Of a DNA stretch of 64,000 nucleotides, positions 43,380 to 51,743 are shown piece after piece. The notes under the pieces were generated by a model. That model was given only the letters and a program-made list of their open reading frames with translations, did no database searches and had not been told where the DNA came from. How positions within the stretch are numbered: position 1 is the first letter of the stretch; each line of letters starts with the position of its first letter. The stretch is taken from the NCBI GenBank assembly GCA_028284605.1, contig JANQRL010000048.1, forward strand, positions 33,273-97,272, read 5' to 3'. This DNA comes from Paracoccaceae bacterium. GTDB lineage: Bacteria > Pseudomonadota > Alphaproteobacteria > Rhodobacterales > Rhodobacteraceae. The position numbers and the translations under genes are program-made.

Positions 43380-44369
43380 CTATTGGCCGACACCCTGCTC
43401 CGTGAGATATCGCATCGCGCCGGGATGCATGTCGTAGACCGCGCCGAAGGTCGCGGTCTCGAGTTCGTACTCGTTGGCGAAAGGCGCGACCGCCTGGAGA
43501 TCGGGCAACGTGTCCCAGAAGGCCGCGGTGATGTTGTAGGCGAGGTCGTCGCTCATTTCCTTGCTCACGACCAGCCCGGTGAATTCGCCGACGACCAGCA
43601 CCGGCTCCTCATTGGTCTGATTGTCGCCCCAGGTGCCCGGCGCGATTTCGCGCATCAGACGGCCGGGGGAGTCCATCTGCGCCTGGAACGCCTCGCTTTC
43701 GGTCATCTCCTGCGTATAGCCCACGAAGGTGACCTTGCGCGCCGTGGATAGCTCGGTCCAGGTGGCGCAGCCGACCGCGCAGAGCTGGAACAGGACATCG
43801 ACGGAGCCGTCCTGAAGCAGGGCCGGCGATCCGGCCCAGTCGACATGGACAAGTTCGTAATCGTCATTGGCCACAAGCCCGGTCGCAGCCTCGATCAGCC
43901 CGGCGTTGATCCGCACCAGGGCGGCGCCCTGCGGGCCAAGGAAGACCCGCTTGCCCTCCAGGTCTTCGACGGTCCGGATGCTGTCGTCATAGGTGCCGAG
44001 CGTGAACATATCGCCGGAATAGGTCGACAGGACGCGCAGGTTGTCGGCCAGTTCGGCATGATTTTCCAGGCTCGCATACATCGCATAACCCTCTTGCAGG
44101 AACTTCGCCAAAGGCGGCGCATAGAGGCCCATATCCGCCTCGCCCATCGCGATGTTGACCTGCGAGCGCACTCCCGGAAAGCCCGTCGCCACCTCAACGT
44201 TGTAGCCGTGGCGCTCTTTGAGAACCGAGGCAAGGTGGGTGCTGACCACGAACATCGTGGAGCCCGGCGCGCTGACCTGCGTGCGGATCAGTTCGTCGGC
44301 GCTTGCCGCGGCGGCGCCGCAAAGACCGATTGCGGCGGCGAGTGCCGCAGACGTATAGAATCTGGTCAT
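43380..44369 (-). CDS. TAXI-family TRAP solute-binding protein
   Basis: This 329-aa secreted protein has a signal peptide (MTRFYTSAALAAAIGLCGAA, cleavage near ASA). Family patterns include TQVSAPGSTMFVVSTHLASV, VNIAMGEADMGLY, LEGKRVFLGPQGAALVRINA and CDVLFQLCAVG-like VDVLFQLCAVGCATW. It presents ligand to the fused permease. It is the first gene of the operon and is divergent from marR; two palindromes lie in the shared region. The long gap-free operon downstream adds a hydrolase and a sulfatase. Confidence 0.9.
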   Translation of the reverse strand: MTRFYTSAALAAAIGLCGAAAASADELIRTQVSAPGSTMFVVSTHLASVLKERHGYNVEVATGFPGVRSQVNIAMGEADMGLYAPPLAKFLQEGYAMYASLENHAELADNLRVLSTYSGDMFTLGTYDDSIRTVEDLEGKRVFLGPQGAALVRINAGLIEAATGLVANDDYELVHVDWAGSPALLQDGSVDVLFQLCAVGCATWTELSTARKVTFVGYTQEMTESEAFQAQMDSPGRLMREIAPGTWGDNQTNEEPVLVVGEFTGLVVSKEMSDDLAYNITAAFWDTLPDLQAVAPFANEYELETATFGAVYDMHPGAMRYLTEQGVGQ

Positions 44370-44408
44370 GTCGTCCTCCCTGTCACCGTTACGATGGCCT
44401 CAGTTTTG

Positions 44409-44435
44409 TTGACTCGTCAATCATTGATCCATCAA
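44409..44435. promoter_or_regulatory. Pair of palindromes between the TAXI operon and marR
   Basis: TTGACTCGTCAA (44409-44420) and TTGATCCATCAA (44424-44435) are perfect 5-bp-arm palindromes with 2-bp centres, 15 bp apart. Their form (TTGAy-N2-rTCAA) suits MarR dimers. They lie 13-39 bp before the marR ATG and 40-66 bp before the TAXI gene. Confidence 0.6.
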
Positions 44436-44447
44436 TAAAATGCTCCA

Positions 44448-44930
44448 ATGACCAAGATCGAGCCGACCCCTCCCGATGACGGGAAAGACGTCTGGGATCT
44501 GTCGGAGTTCCTGACCTTCCGGATCGCCCGGCTGAACGCGGTGCTGAACCACCAGGCCACGCGGCTTCTGGCGGCGGGTCACGGGCTGAGCCTGGGCCAG
44601 TGGCGGGTCATCGTGACCATCGGGGCCGGTCACGCCCGGACCTCCCGACAGCTCTTCGAGATGACGCAGATGGACCCGGCCCTGATCAGCCGGCTCCTGC
44701 GCCAGCTCGAAAGCCAGGACCTTCTCCGCATGCAGCGCGGCCACGACGACCGCCGTGTGCTCGATGTGGCTCTGACGGAGCAGGGCATGCGCGTTTTCGA
44801 GGAGACGTTCCCCGTCATGCAGGCCCGGCAGCGGGAGCTGGCCGGATCCTTCAACGGCGAAGAACTCGCGCTGCTTGAGGACTTCCTAGAGCGGCTGATG
44901 ACGGCTGCGAAGAAGGGCTCTCCGCGCTGA
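44448..44930 (+). CDS. MarR-family regulator
   Basis: This 160-aa regulator has the MarR winged helix: ATRLLAAGHGLSLGQWRVIV, LFEMTQMDPALISRLLRQLE, and the wing MQRGHDDRRVLDVALTEQG (DxRxxxxxLT pattern). It is divergent from the TAXI-TRAP operon and probably represses it until the transported (often aromatic) acid binds. Confidence 0.92.
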   Translation: MTKIEPTPPDDGKDVWDLSEFLTFRIARLNAVLNHQATRLLAAGHGLSLGQWRVIVTIGAGHARTSRQLFEMTQMDPALISRLLRQLESQDLLRMQRGHDDRRVLDVALTEQGMRVFEETFPVMQARQRELAGSFNGEELALLEDFLERLMTAAKKGSPR

Positions 44931-45197
44931 GGGCCCGGTCGGGGCAGAGTGGGCGCAACCGGCCTGATGCGGCCCGCCGGAGACGGCTTCGCAGCGGTCT
45001 GCCAGCATCCCACGAAGCGTCCAATCATCCGCCGGCGACCAAGCCTCGATCTCTGTCCATTTCATTCGGAACCGCCACCCTTCCGCCGGAGCCGGGTCAA
45101 GTTCGGCCGCAAGGTCATCGTCTCGTGGGGAAGGCGTGAAGCAGCGATGCGATCCCCCCCCAATCCGCGACCGCCTCCGGCCAACCGCAGGGGCGGG
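44931..45197. other. Short gene-free stretch between convergent genes
   Basis: No gene, RNA or convincing terminator is visible between marR and the isomerase end. Confidence 0.5.
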
Positions 45198-46019
45198 TCA
45201 GCAGGCGGACCGGCCGCGCGCCACCATCGTTGCGAGCACATCGTCGGGATCGCGGGTCCACCAGTCCAACGCGGAGAAGATCTCCACTTCGGTCAGCCCA
45301 TCGAAGCCCACCGCCTCGACCATCGCCCGGATCCCGGGGATGTCGATCACGCCATCTCCCATCATCCCGCGATCGGTCAGCAGATCGCGCGTCGGCAGCA
45401 ACCAGTCGCAGACATGAAAGGCCAGGATCCGGTCGCGCCCGGCGCGGGCGATCTGGCGGGGCAGGTCGGGGTCCCACCAGACATGGTAGACATCGAGCGC
45501 GACACCGATCCCGTCCCCGAGCCGGTCGCAGATGTCGAGCGCGTGGCTCAGCGTGTTCACGCAGGCCCGATCGGCGGCATACATCGGGTGCAGCGGCTCG
45601 ATCGCCACCGGCACGCCGACCGTGCGCGCGTAGTCCAGTGTCCGGGCGAGCCCGTCTTCGACAAGCGCATGGGCGCCGGGCAGGTCGCGGGACCCGTCGG
45701 TCAGACCGCCCACGACCATGACAAGGCAGGCCGCGCCGATCTCGGCCGCTTCGTCGACCGCCCGGCGGTTGTCGTCGAGCACCTCCGGGCCGAGCGACCC
45801 GGACGCGGTGAACCAGCCGCCCCGGCACAGGCCCGAAACCGCCAGGCCGGCGTCACGGATCGCGGTCGCGGCTGCCGCCACTCCCATCTCGTGCAGCTTG
45901 TCGCGCCAGGGTGAGATGCCGCCGATGCCATGGCGTCGACAGCCTTCGATGCACTCCGCCAGCCCCCATTGCGTGCGGACCGTGGCGGTGTTGAGCGACA
46001 TGCGGTGCGGCTCCGGCAT
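45198..46019 (-). CDS. Sugar phosphate isomerase/epimerase-family protein
   Basis: This 273-aa TIM-barrel protein of the AP-endonuclease-2 type shows VRTQWGLAECIEGCRRHGIG, VAIEPLHPMYAADRACVNTL (metal Glu), GVALDVYHVWWDPDL (Asp/His) and FDGLTEVEIFSALDWW (terminal Glu). The ATG at 46019 begins the conserved part and lies 1 bp after the stop of the DUF993 gene. Together with DUF993 and Gfo/Idh/MocA genes it forms a tight trio, probably for oxidation and cleavage of a sugar or cyclitol. The substrate is unknown. Confidence 0.82.
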   Translation of the reverse strand: MPEPHRMSLNTATVRTQWGLAECIEGCRRHGIGGISPWRDKLHEMGVAAAATAIRDAGLAVSGLCRGGWFTASGSLGPEVLDDNRRAVDEAAEIGAACLVMVVGGLTDGSRDLPGAHALVEDGLARTLDYARTVGVPVAIEPLHPMYAADRACVNTLSHALDICDRLGDGIGVALDVYHVWWDPDLPRQIARAGRDRILAFHVCDWLLPTRDLLTDRGMMGDGVIDIPGIRAMVEAVGFDGLTEVEIFSALDWWTRDPDDVLATMVARGRSAC

Positions 46020-46020
46020 G

Positions 46021-47166
46021 TCAGATCTCGACGCCGCGGGCGGCGAAGACCGGGCGCGCCCGCGCGGCGACGGCATCCGGATCGGCGAAGAGACCGGCGG
46101 CATTTGCGAGCCGCACGATCTCTGCCAGGTGCAGCGTCGAGCGGGCGCTTTCCTGCCCGCCGATCATCGTGAAATGGTCCTGATGGCCGCTGAGATATGC
46201 CAGGAAGACGACGCCGGTCTTGTAGAACCGCGTGGGCCGGCGGAAGATGTGGCGCGACAGCGGCACAGTCGGCGCGAAGACGCGATGGAACCGATTAAGA
46301 TCGCCTGTGCTCAGCGCCTCCATTGCCCGGGCCGCCGGTGCCGCAATCGGATCGAAAATGCCGAGAAGCGCGTGCGAGACTCCATGATCGTCACCGGCGA
46401 TCAGCTCGGGGTAGTTGAAATCGTCACCGGTATACATCTTTACGCCATCGGGCAGCCGGCGGCGCATCTCGACCTCCTTTTCCGCCGACAGAAGAGAGAT
46501 CTTGATACCGTCGATCTTGCCGGCATTCCCGGCGATGATCTCAAGGCAGGTGTCCATCGCCGCCGTGCTGTCGGTCGCGCCCCAATAGCCCTCCAGCGCC
46601 GGGTCGAACATCTCGCCGAGCCAGTGCAGGATCGCCGGCCGGGTGAGCCCGCTCAATACCCGGCCGTAGACGCGGGCATAATCTTCGGGGGCCTTCGCCG
46701 CGCGAACGAGCGCCCGCGACGCCATCAGGATCACCCGGGACCCGGTCGCCTCGACCGCCTCGCATTGCGTCTCGTAGGCGGCGATGACGTCGTCGGTCGT
46801 GACCTCCGGCGCAGCCGCGATGTGATCGGTCCCCGCGCCCGAGGCGATCAGGTGACCGCCCACACGTGCCTCGGCGACGCTGCGGCGGATCAGCTCCAGA
46901 GAAGTCGGCCAGTCGAGCCCCATGCCGCGCTGTGCGGTGTCCATCGCCTCGGCCACACCCAGCCCGAGCGACCAGAGATGGCGGCGGAAGGCGAGGGTTC
47001 GGTCCCAGTCGATCGCGCAGTCAAGCCAGGGGTCGGCTTCGGCCAGCGGGTCGGCGACGACATGGGCCGCGGCATAGATCGTGCGCGGCCATGCGGTGCT
47101 GCCGGAGGACGCGGTCGGCGCCTCGGAGAGCGTCACCGCGCCTCCGGGCAGGTGAAGCGTCGCCAT
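46021..47166 (-). CDS. DUF993 / dihydrodipicolinate-synthase-like aldolase
   Basis: This 381-aa protein matches the DUF993 group, barrel proteins related to the DHDPS/NanA aldolases. Characteristic stretches are AAAHVVADPLAEADPWLDCA, IDWDRTLAFRRHLWSLGLGV, AMDTAQRGMGLDW, HLIASGAGTDH, KIDGIKISLLSAEKE (possible Schiff-base Lys), YTGDDFNYPELIAGD and LSGHQDHFTMIGGQESARS. It is coupled to the oxidoreductase gene by a 1-bp overlap (TGATG). An aldol cleavage of a keto-sugar made by the oxidoreductase is plausible but not shown. Confidence 0.82.
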   Translation of the reverse strand: MATLHLPGGAVTLSEAPTASSGSTAWPRTIYAAAHVVADPLAEADPWLDCAIDWDRTLAFRRHLWSLGLGVAEAMDTAQRGMGLDWPTSLELIRRSVAEARVGGHLIASGAGTDHIAAAPEVTTDDVIAAYETQCEAVEATGSRVILMASRALVRAAKAPEDYARVYGRVLSGLTRPAILHWLGEMFDPALEGYWGATDSTAAMDTCLEIIAGNAGKIDGIKISLLSAEKEVEMRRRLPDGVKMYTGDDFNYPELIAGDDHGVSHALLGIFDPIAAPAARAMEALSTGDLNRFHRVFAPTVPLSRHIFRRPTRFYKTGVVFLAYLSGHQDHFTMIGGQESARSTLHLAEIVRLANAAGLFADPDAVAARARPVFAARGVEI

Positions 47167-48320
47167 CAGGCCGCCTCCAGTTCGGGCAGGTCGATCCAGC
47201 GCCGCTCGCGCCAGCTCCGGTATCCGGCCTCCGCCAGTTGCACCCCCTTGGCGCCTTCCATCAGCGTGTAGCTCCAGGGCGCGTCCTCGGCGACATGGCG
47301 CAGGAACGCCTCCCACTGGGTCTTGAAGCCGTTGTCGAAGTCCTGCGCGTCGGGCACTTCCTGCCACTGGTTCAGAAACGTCATCGTCTGCGGCTCGTCC
47401 GGGTTCCAGACCGGTTTGGGAGTATTGACCCGGTGCTGCGCCCAGCAGCGATGAAGCCCCGCGACGGCCGATCCGTGGGTGCCGTCGATCTGGAAGGTCA
47501 CGAGATCGTCGCGCCGGACGCGGGTACACCAGCTGGAATTGATCTGCGCGATCACCCCGCCGTCCAGCAGGAAGGTGGCATAGGCGGCATCATCGGCGTC
47601 GGCCCGGTATTGCTCTCCGGTCTCGTCCCAGCGCTCCGGGATATGGGTCGCGCCGATACAACTGACCGCGCGGACCGGTGCCACGACATTGTCGAGCACG
47701 TAGCGCCAGTGGCACAGCATGTCGGAGATGATCCCGCCGCCATCCGCGGCCCGGTAGTTCCAGCTCGGCCGCTGGGCCGGCATCCAGTCGCCCTCGAACA
47801 CCCAGTAGCCGAAATCGCCCTTGATCGACAGGATCCGGCCGAAGAAGCCCGCGTCGCGCAGCCGCCGCAGCTTCACCAGGCCGGGCAGGTCGAGCTTGTC
47901 ATGGACGATGCCGTTCTTCACCCCGGCCCTGGCGGCGTGACAGGCGATGGCGATGGCGTCGTCGAGCCCTTCCGAGACCGGTTTCTCGCAGTAGACATGC
48001 TTGCCGGCGTCGATCGCGCGCCGCAGGAGGCCCGGACGGTGCTGGGTCGATGCGGCGTCGAAGAACACCGTGTCATCGGGGTCGGCGAGCGCGGTGTCGA
48101 GATCGTCGGACCAGCGCTCTACGCCCAGGCGCCGCGCCAACCGGGCGACCTTGTCGGGGTTGCGGCCGACAAGGATCGGGTCGGGGACCAGCCGCGTGCC
48201 GTCGGCAAGGACCACCCCGCCCTGGTCGCGGATCGCAAGAACCGAGCGGATCAGGTGCTGGTTCATTCCCATCCGCCCGGTCACGCCGTGCATGACGATG
48301 CCGATGCGTTGCTCTGTCAT
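47166..48320 (-). CDS. Gfo/Idh/MocA-family oxidoreductase
   Basis: This 384-aa NAD(P)-dependent sugar or inositol dehydrogenase has a Rossmann start of unusual form (GIVMHGVTGRMGMNQHLIRS), FFDAASTQHRPGLLRRAIDA and the EKP motif CEKPVSEGLDD with the catalytic Lys. The second domain carries FGYWVFEGDWMPAQRPSWNY, GGGIISDMLCHWRYV and VRAVSCIGATHIPERWDETG. The ATG at 48320 follows GGAGAAG. It starts a three-gene transcript with DUF993 and the isomerase. Confidence 0.87.
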   Translation of the reverse strand: MTEQRIGIVMHGVTGRMGMNQHLIRSVLAIRDQGGVVLADGTRLVPDPILVGRNPDKVARLARRLGVERWSDDLDTALADPDDTVFFDAASTQHRPGLLRRAIDAGKHVYCEKPVSEGLDDAIAIACHAARAGVKNGIVHDKLDLPGLVKLRRLRDAGFFGRILSIKGDFGYWVFEGDWMPAQRPSWNYRAADGGGIISDMLCHWRYVLDNVVAPVRAVSCIGATHIPERWDETGEQYRADADDAAYATFLLDGGVIAQINSSWCTRVRRDDLVTFQIDGTHGSAVAGLHRCWAQHRVNTPKPVWNPDEPQTMTFLNQWQEVPDAQDFDNGFKTQWEAFLRHVAEDAPWSYTLMEGAKGVQLAEAGYRSWRERRWIDLPELEAA

Positions 48321-48415
48321 GGTCTTCTCCTTGGTCGGGACCTCGGTCTCTCGTTGCACCGCGAGATCGGGCCGGGCATCGCGGGGGCATCGCGGGGGCG
48401 TCGCGAGGAAGGCGG

Positions 48416-50116
48416 TCAGCCCTCCTTGATGCGGTCGGCGATGCATTCTGCGAGCATCAGGGTCGGCATGTTGGTGTTGGCCCGCGGGATCGATGGCATG
48501 ATCGAGGCGTCGCAGACCCGCAGCCCGGCGACGCCGTGGACCCGTCCCTGGCCATCGGTCACCGCCATGGGATCGTCGCTCGCGCCCATCCGGCAGGTGC
48601 CGGAGGCGTGCCACACGCCTGCCACCGCGCCGCTCACGAAACGGGTCAGCGCGGCATCGTCGTCGAGCAGGGTTTGCAGCCGGTTGCCGAGCGTGATGAC
48701 CGAGTTGATCACCATGGCGCGCGAAGGGCCGGCCCAGTCGAGAATCCGGGCCAGAAGGCCGAGCTGGATCGCGTTCCACGCGCCGGGCTGCGACACCTTC
48801 TTGACCCGTTCGGAGTAGCTCGTGGGGAAGACCGGGCCGGTGTGGCGCCGCAGCGTGGCATCGCTCAGGATCGAGGCGGCCTTGCACAGACCCTCCTTCA
48901 GGCGATCCAGATCGCGCCGGTCCGACAGCAGCCGGAAATCGACCACCGGCTCGACGCCGGCCTCGGCGGATTTCAGACGCACCTCGCCGCGCGAGAACGA
49001 TTTGTTCACCCAGATCAGGATGGAGCCCATCCGCTGGCCGATACTGTGCGCCGCGGTGCGCCCGATGATCGCAAAATGCATGTCCCCATTCGGGGCGCCG
49101 GGTATGCTCGAGGTCCAGCGCAGGAGCGCCTGGTCGTGGTGTTCGGTCAGGTCGGGCATCCGCATGGCCGGCGGCAGATAGGTCGACACCGCGATCATCG
49201 GATGCTCCATCAGGTTCTGACCGACGCCCGGCCGGTCGGCCAGGACCGAGATGCCCAGGGCCTCCAGGTCTGCGCGGGGACCGATACCGCTTCGCATCAG
49301 CAGGGCGCAGGAATGGATGCCGCCGAGCGCGACAATGGTCTCGCCGGCATGCAGCACGCTGGCGGTGCCACCGGAGACGATGCGCGCCCCGGTCACCTGC
49401 GAACCCTCGGTGGTCAGGACCTCCGCCGTCGCCTCCGTCATGATGGTCAGATTGGGCCGGTTGCGGACCTCCGGGGTGAGATAGGCGATCGAGGCCGGGA
49501 CCCGCTCTCCGTCGTCGCTGACCGCGATGGCGGCCGGGAACACCCCGTCCTCCCATCTGCCGTTCTGATCCTCCTTCATCGGGTAGTTCCGGCCCAGAAG
49601 GGTCTTCTTCACCGCCTTGACGAACGGCGACACCTTGCCCTCGGCGAGCCGGCGCACCGGGATCGGCCCGTCCTGGCCATGGTGGTCGTTGTCGAAATCG
49701 GCGTCCCGTTCGAGCTTGCGGAAGTATTTCAGGGCAAGCGCGCCGGTCCAGCCCTCGGCGCCCAGCTGCCCCCATTCGTCATAGTCTTCCGGCGCGCCCC
49801 GATTGGCGACCATGGCATTGATCGCCGTTCCGCCGCCGAGGATCCGGCCCTGTTCGTAGAACCGGGGCGTGCGCGGGGCGTTGCTCTGGTCGGCGGCACT
49901 GCCATAGACTTCCAGGCCGCCCCAGACATAGTGGGGGTTCAGAAAGGCCCGTCCCGGATAGCGGGACCGGATGTCGTCGGGCATCGTGGCCTTGGTCAGG
50001 TCCCGCCCGGCCTCGACCAGCACCACGGAGGTCGCCGGATCCTCGGACAGCCGGGCGGCCAGCACGCATCCGGCGGAGCCGCCACCCAGGACCAGATAGT
50101 CAATCCTGTCTGACAT
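48416..50116 (-). CDS. GMC-family FAD-dependent oxidoreductase
   Basis: This 566-aa protein has the FAD-binding start YLVLGGGSAGCVLAARLSED, ILGGGTAINAMVANRG, and the C-terminal catalytic region VWHASGTCRMG (His) with PRANTNMPTLMLAE (Asn). These are typical of choline/alcohol dehydrogenases of the GMC family. It would oxidise an alcohol to an aldehyde. The ATG at 50116 matches the family N-terminus. An aldehyde dehydrogenase gene ends 102 bp upstream in the same direction, which suggests alcohol-to-acid oxidation in two steps. Confidence 0.88.
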   Translation of the reverse strand: MSDRIDYLVLGGGSAGCVLAARLSEDPATSVVLVEAGRDLTKATMPDDIRSRYPGRAFLNPHYVWGGLEVYGSAADQSNAPRTPRFYEQGRILGGGTAINAMVANRGAPEDYDEWGQLGAEGWTGALALKYFRKLERDADFDNDHHGQDGPIPVRRLAEGKVSPFVKAVKKTLLGRNYPMKEDQNGRWEDGVFPAAIAVSDDGERVPASIAYLTPEVRNRPNLTIMTEATAEVLTTEGSQVTGARIVSGGTASVLHAGETIVALGGIHSCALLMRSGIGPRADLEALGISVLADRPGVGQNLMEHPMIAVSTYLPPAMRMPDLTEHHDQALLRWTSSIPGAPNGDMHFAIIGRTAAHSIGQRMGSILIWVNKSFSRGEVRLKSAEAGVEPVVDFRLLSDRRDLDRLKEGLCKAASILSDATLRRHTGPVFPTSYSERVKKVSQPGAWNAIQLGLLARILDWAGPSRAMVINSVITLGNRLQTLLDDDAALTRFVSGAVAGVWHASGTCRMGASDDPMAVTDGQGRVHGVAGLRVCDASIMPSIPRANTNMPTLMLAECIADRIKEG

Positions 50117-50218
50117 GGGTTCCCTCAAACAGGACGTCTCTCGCGCCGCAATCCGGCGCGTCCGGAGTTCTTCGCGCTGCCGCCGCACATCGACCGGTTA
50201 TGGAGGCTCGGTGCGAGG

Positions 50219-51580
50219 TCATTCGATGAAGACGAGCTTGGCGTTGGTCAGTTCCCGGGCCCCGATGGCGCCGAGTTCACGGCCGAAACCCGACGCCTTC
50301 ACGCCGCCGAAGGGCGCGCGCGGATCGGACCGGACGAAGCTGTTGATGAAGACCGCGCCAGCGTCCAGGTCGTCCGCCACCCGCGCCGCACGGTCCGGAT
50401 CGCCGGTCCAGATCGTCGCGCCCAGCCCGTATTCTGTCTGGTTGGCCAGCCTCACCGCCGCGTCCTCGCTGTCGAAGCGAAACAGCATCGCGACCGGCCC
50501 GAAGACTTCTTCCTGCACCACCGGCGCGTCATGCGGCAGTTCGGCGATCACCGTGGGCGGATAATAGTTGCCGGGGCGCTCAAGACGGCTGCCGCCGGTC
50601 AGGACCCGGCCCCCTTGCGCGATGGCCGCCGCGACCTGGCGCTCGGTCTCCACCACCACGCCGTCGCGGGCCATCGGGCCGAGCTGCGTCTCCGGGTCCA
50701 TCGGGTCGCCGACCCGCAGCGCGGCGGCCTTTTCGACAAAGGCCGCTTCGAAGCGGTCATAGATCCCATCCGCGACCAGGGTCCGTTTCGCGGCGATACA
50801 GCTCTGGGCATTGTTGGCGAAGCGCGACAGCACGGCGAAGTCGACGGCGCGGTCGAGATCGGCATCCTCGAAGACCAGGAACGGATCGGACCCCCCGAGC
50901 TCCAGGACCACCTTCTTGCCGTGGGCGCCGGCCACCTCCGCGACGGCCCGCCCGGCCTCCGTGCTGCCGGTCACCGTTGCCGCCGCGATTCTCGGGTCGG
51001 CGACGATGGCGGCCACCGCGCCCCGCCGGATCGCGAGGTTCTGATAGAGCCCCTCGGGCGCCCCGGCATCGGCGATGAGCTGCTCCAGCGCCTGCGCGCA
51101 TCCCTGAACGCTGTCGGAGTGCTTCACCAGCACCGAATTGCCCGCAAGAGCCGTCGGAATGAAGAACCGCAGGACCTGCCAGAACGGCAGGTTCCACGGC
51201 ATGATCGCAAAGATCGGGCCGAGCGGGGCATGACGTACGAACGCGTTCAATCCCTCGATCGGAGCATCGGCGAGATAATCGGGCCCCCGTTCCGCGAAAT
51301 GCCGGGCGCCGAGGGCGGATTTGTTGACCTCGGCCACCGCTTCCTTGAGCGGTTTGCCCATCTCGCGGGTGATCAGCGCGCCATAGCTCTCCGCCCGGGC
51401 CTCGAGCAGATCGGCGAGCCGCACCAGAAATGCCGCCCGCGCTGCCAGCGGGACCGTCTTCGACCAGTGTTTCGTTGCGGCGACCGAGGCGGCGATCCGA
51501 CGCTCGATATCGTCGGATGTATGGGCCGGATATGTCGCGATGACCTCGCCAGTGGCCGGATTTCTTGACACCAGATCCAT
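50219..51580 (-). CDS. NAD(P)-dependent aldehyde dehydrogenase (short SSADH/Sad-like)
   Basis: This 453-aa enzyme has the ALDH motifs [32 protein letters not shown], the catalytic Glu in [20 protein letters not shown] and the catalytic Cys in [12 protein letters not shown], with [13 protein letters not shown] near the end. Its length and the LGGSDPF form match the YneI/Sad type of succinate-semialdehyde dehydrogenase, but other aldehydes are possible. GGAGGAGG precedes the ATG at 51580. It is divergent from the PBP-IclR regulator, and two copies of an 18-bp motif lie between. Confidence 0.9.
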   Translation of the reverse strand: MDLVSRNPATGEVIATYPAHTSDDIERRIAASVAATKHWSKTVPLAARAAFLVRLADLLEARAESYGALITREMGKPLKEAVAEVNKSALGARHFAERGPDYLADAPIEGLNAFVRHAPLGPIFAIMPWNLPFWQVLRFFIPTALAGNSVLVKHSDSVQGCAQALEQLIADAGAPEGLYQNLAIRRGAVAAIVADPRIAAATVTGSTEAGRAVAEVAGAHGKKVVLELGGSDPFLVFEDADLDRAVDFAVLSRFANNAQSCIAAKRTLVADGIYDRFEAAFVEKAAALRVGDPMDPETQLGPMARDGVVVETERQVAAAIAQGGRVLTGGSRLERPGNYYPPTVIAELPHDAPVVQEEVFGPVAMLFRFDSEDAAVRLANQTEYGLGATIWTGDPDRAARVADDLDAGAVFINSFVRSDPRAPFGGVKASGFGRELGAIGARELTNAKLVFIE

Positions 51581-51662
51581 TGGCCGCCTCCTCCGGTCAG
51601 ATCTTCCGAGGCAGATCGTCTTCCGGCCTGCCCGGGGTGAACCAGTCCGATGGCCGCGCTCC

Positions 51663-51680
51663 TTCCAGCATAGGAGACGA
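51663..51680 (+). promoter_or_regulatory. 18-bp repeat element, copy 1
   Basis: TTCCAGCATAGGAGACGA matches copy 2 (51703-51720) at 15 of 18 positions and is exactly 40 bp from it. It is 83 bp before the aldehyde dehydrogenase start and lies upstream of the divergent regulator. Confidence 0.55.
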
Positions 51681-51702
51681 AGAGGTCGCGGAGGGCGATG
51701 AT

Positions 51703-51720
51703 TTCCAATATACGAGACGA
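51703..51720 (+). promoter_or_regulatory. 18-bp repeat element, copy 2
   Basis: TTCCAATATACGAGACGA lies 23 bp before the PBP-IclR regulator ATG. It matches the copy upstream of the liv binding-protein gene (58431-58448) at 16 of 18 positions. A probable operator for one of the two IclR-type proteins. Confidence 0.6.
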
Positions 51721-51743
51721 CGGACGCCGTGCCGGAGCCCTGC

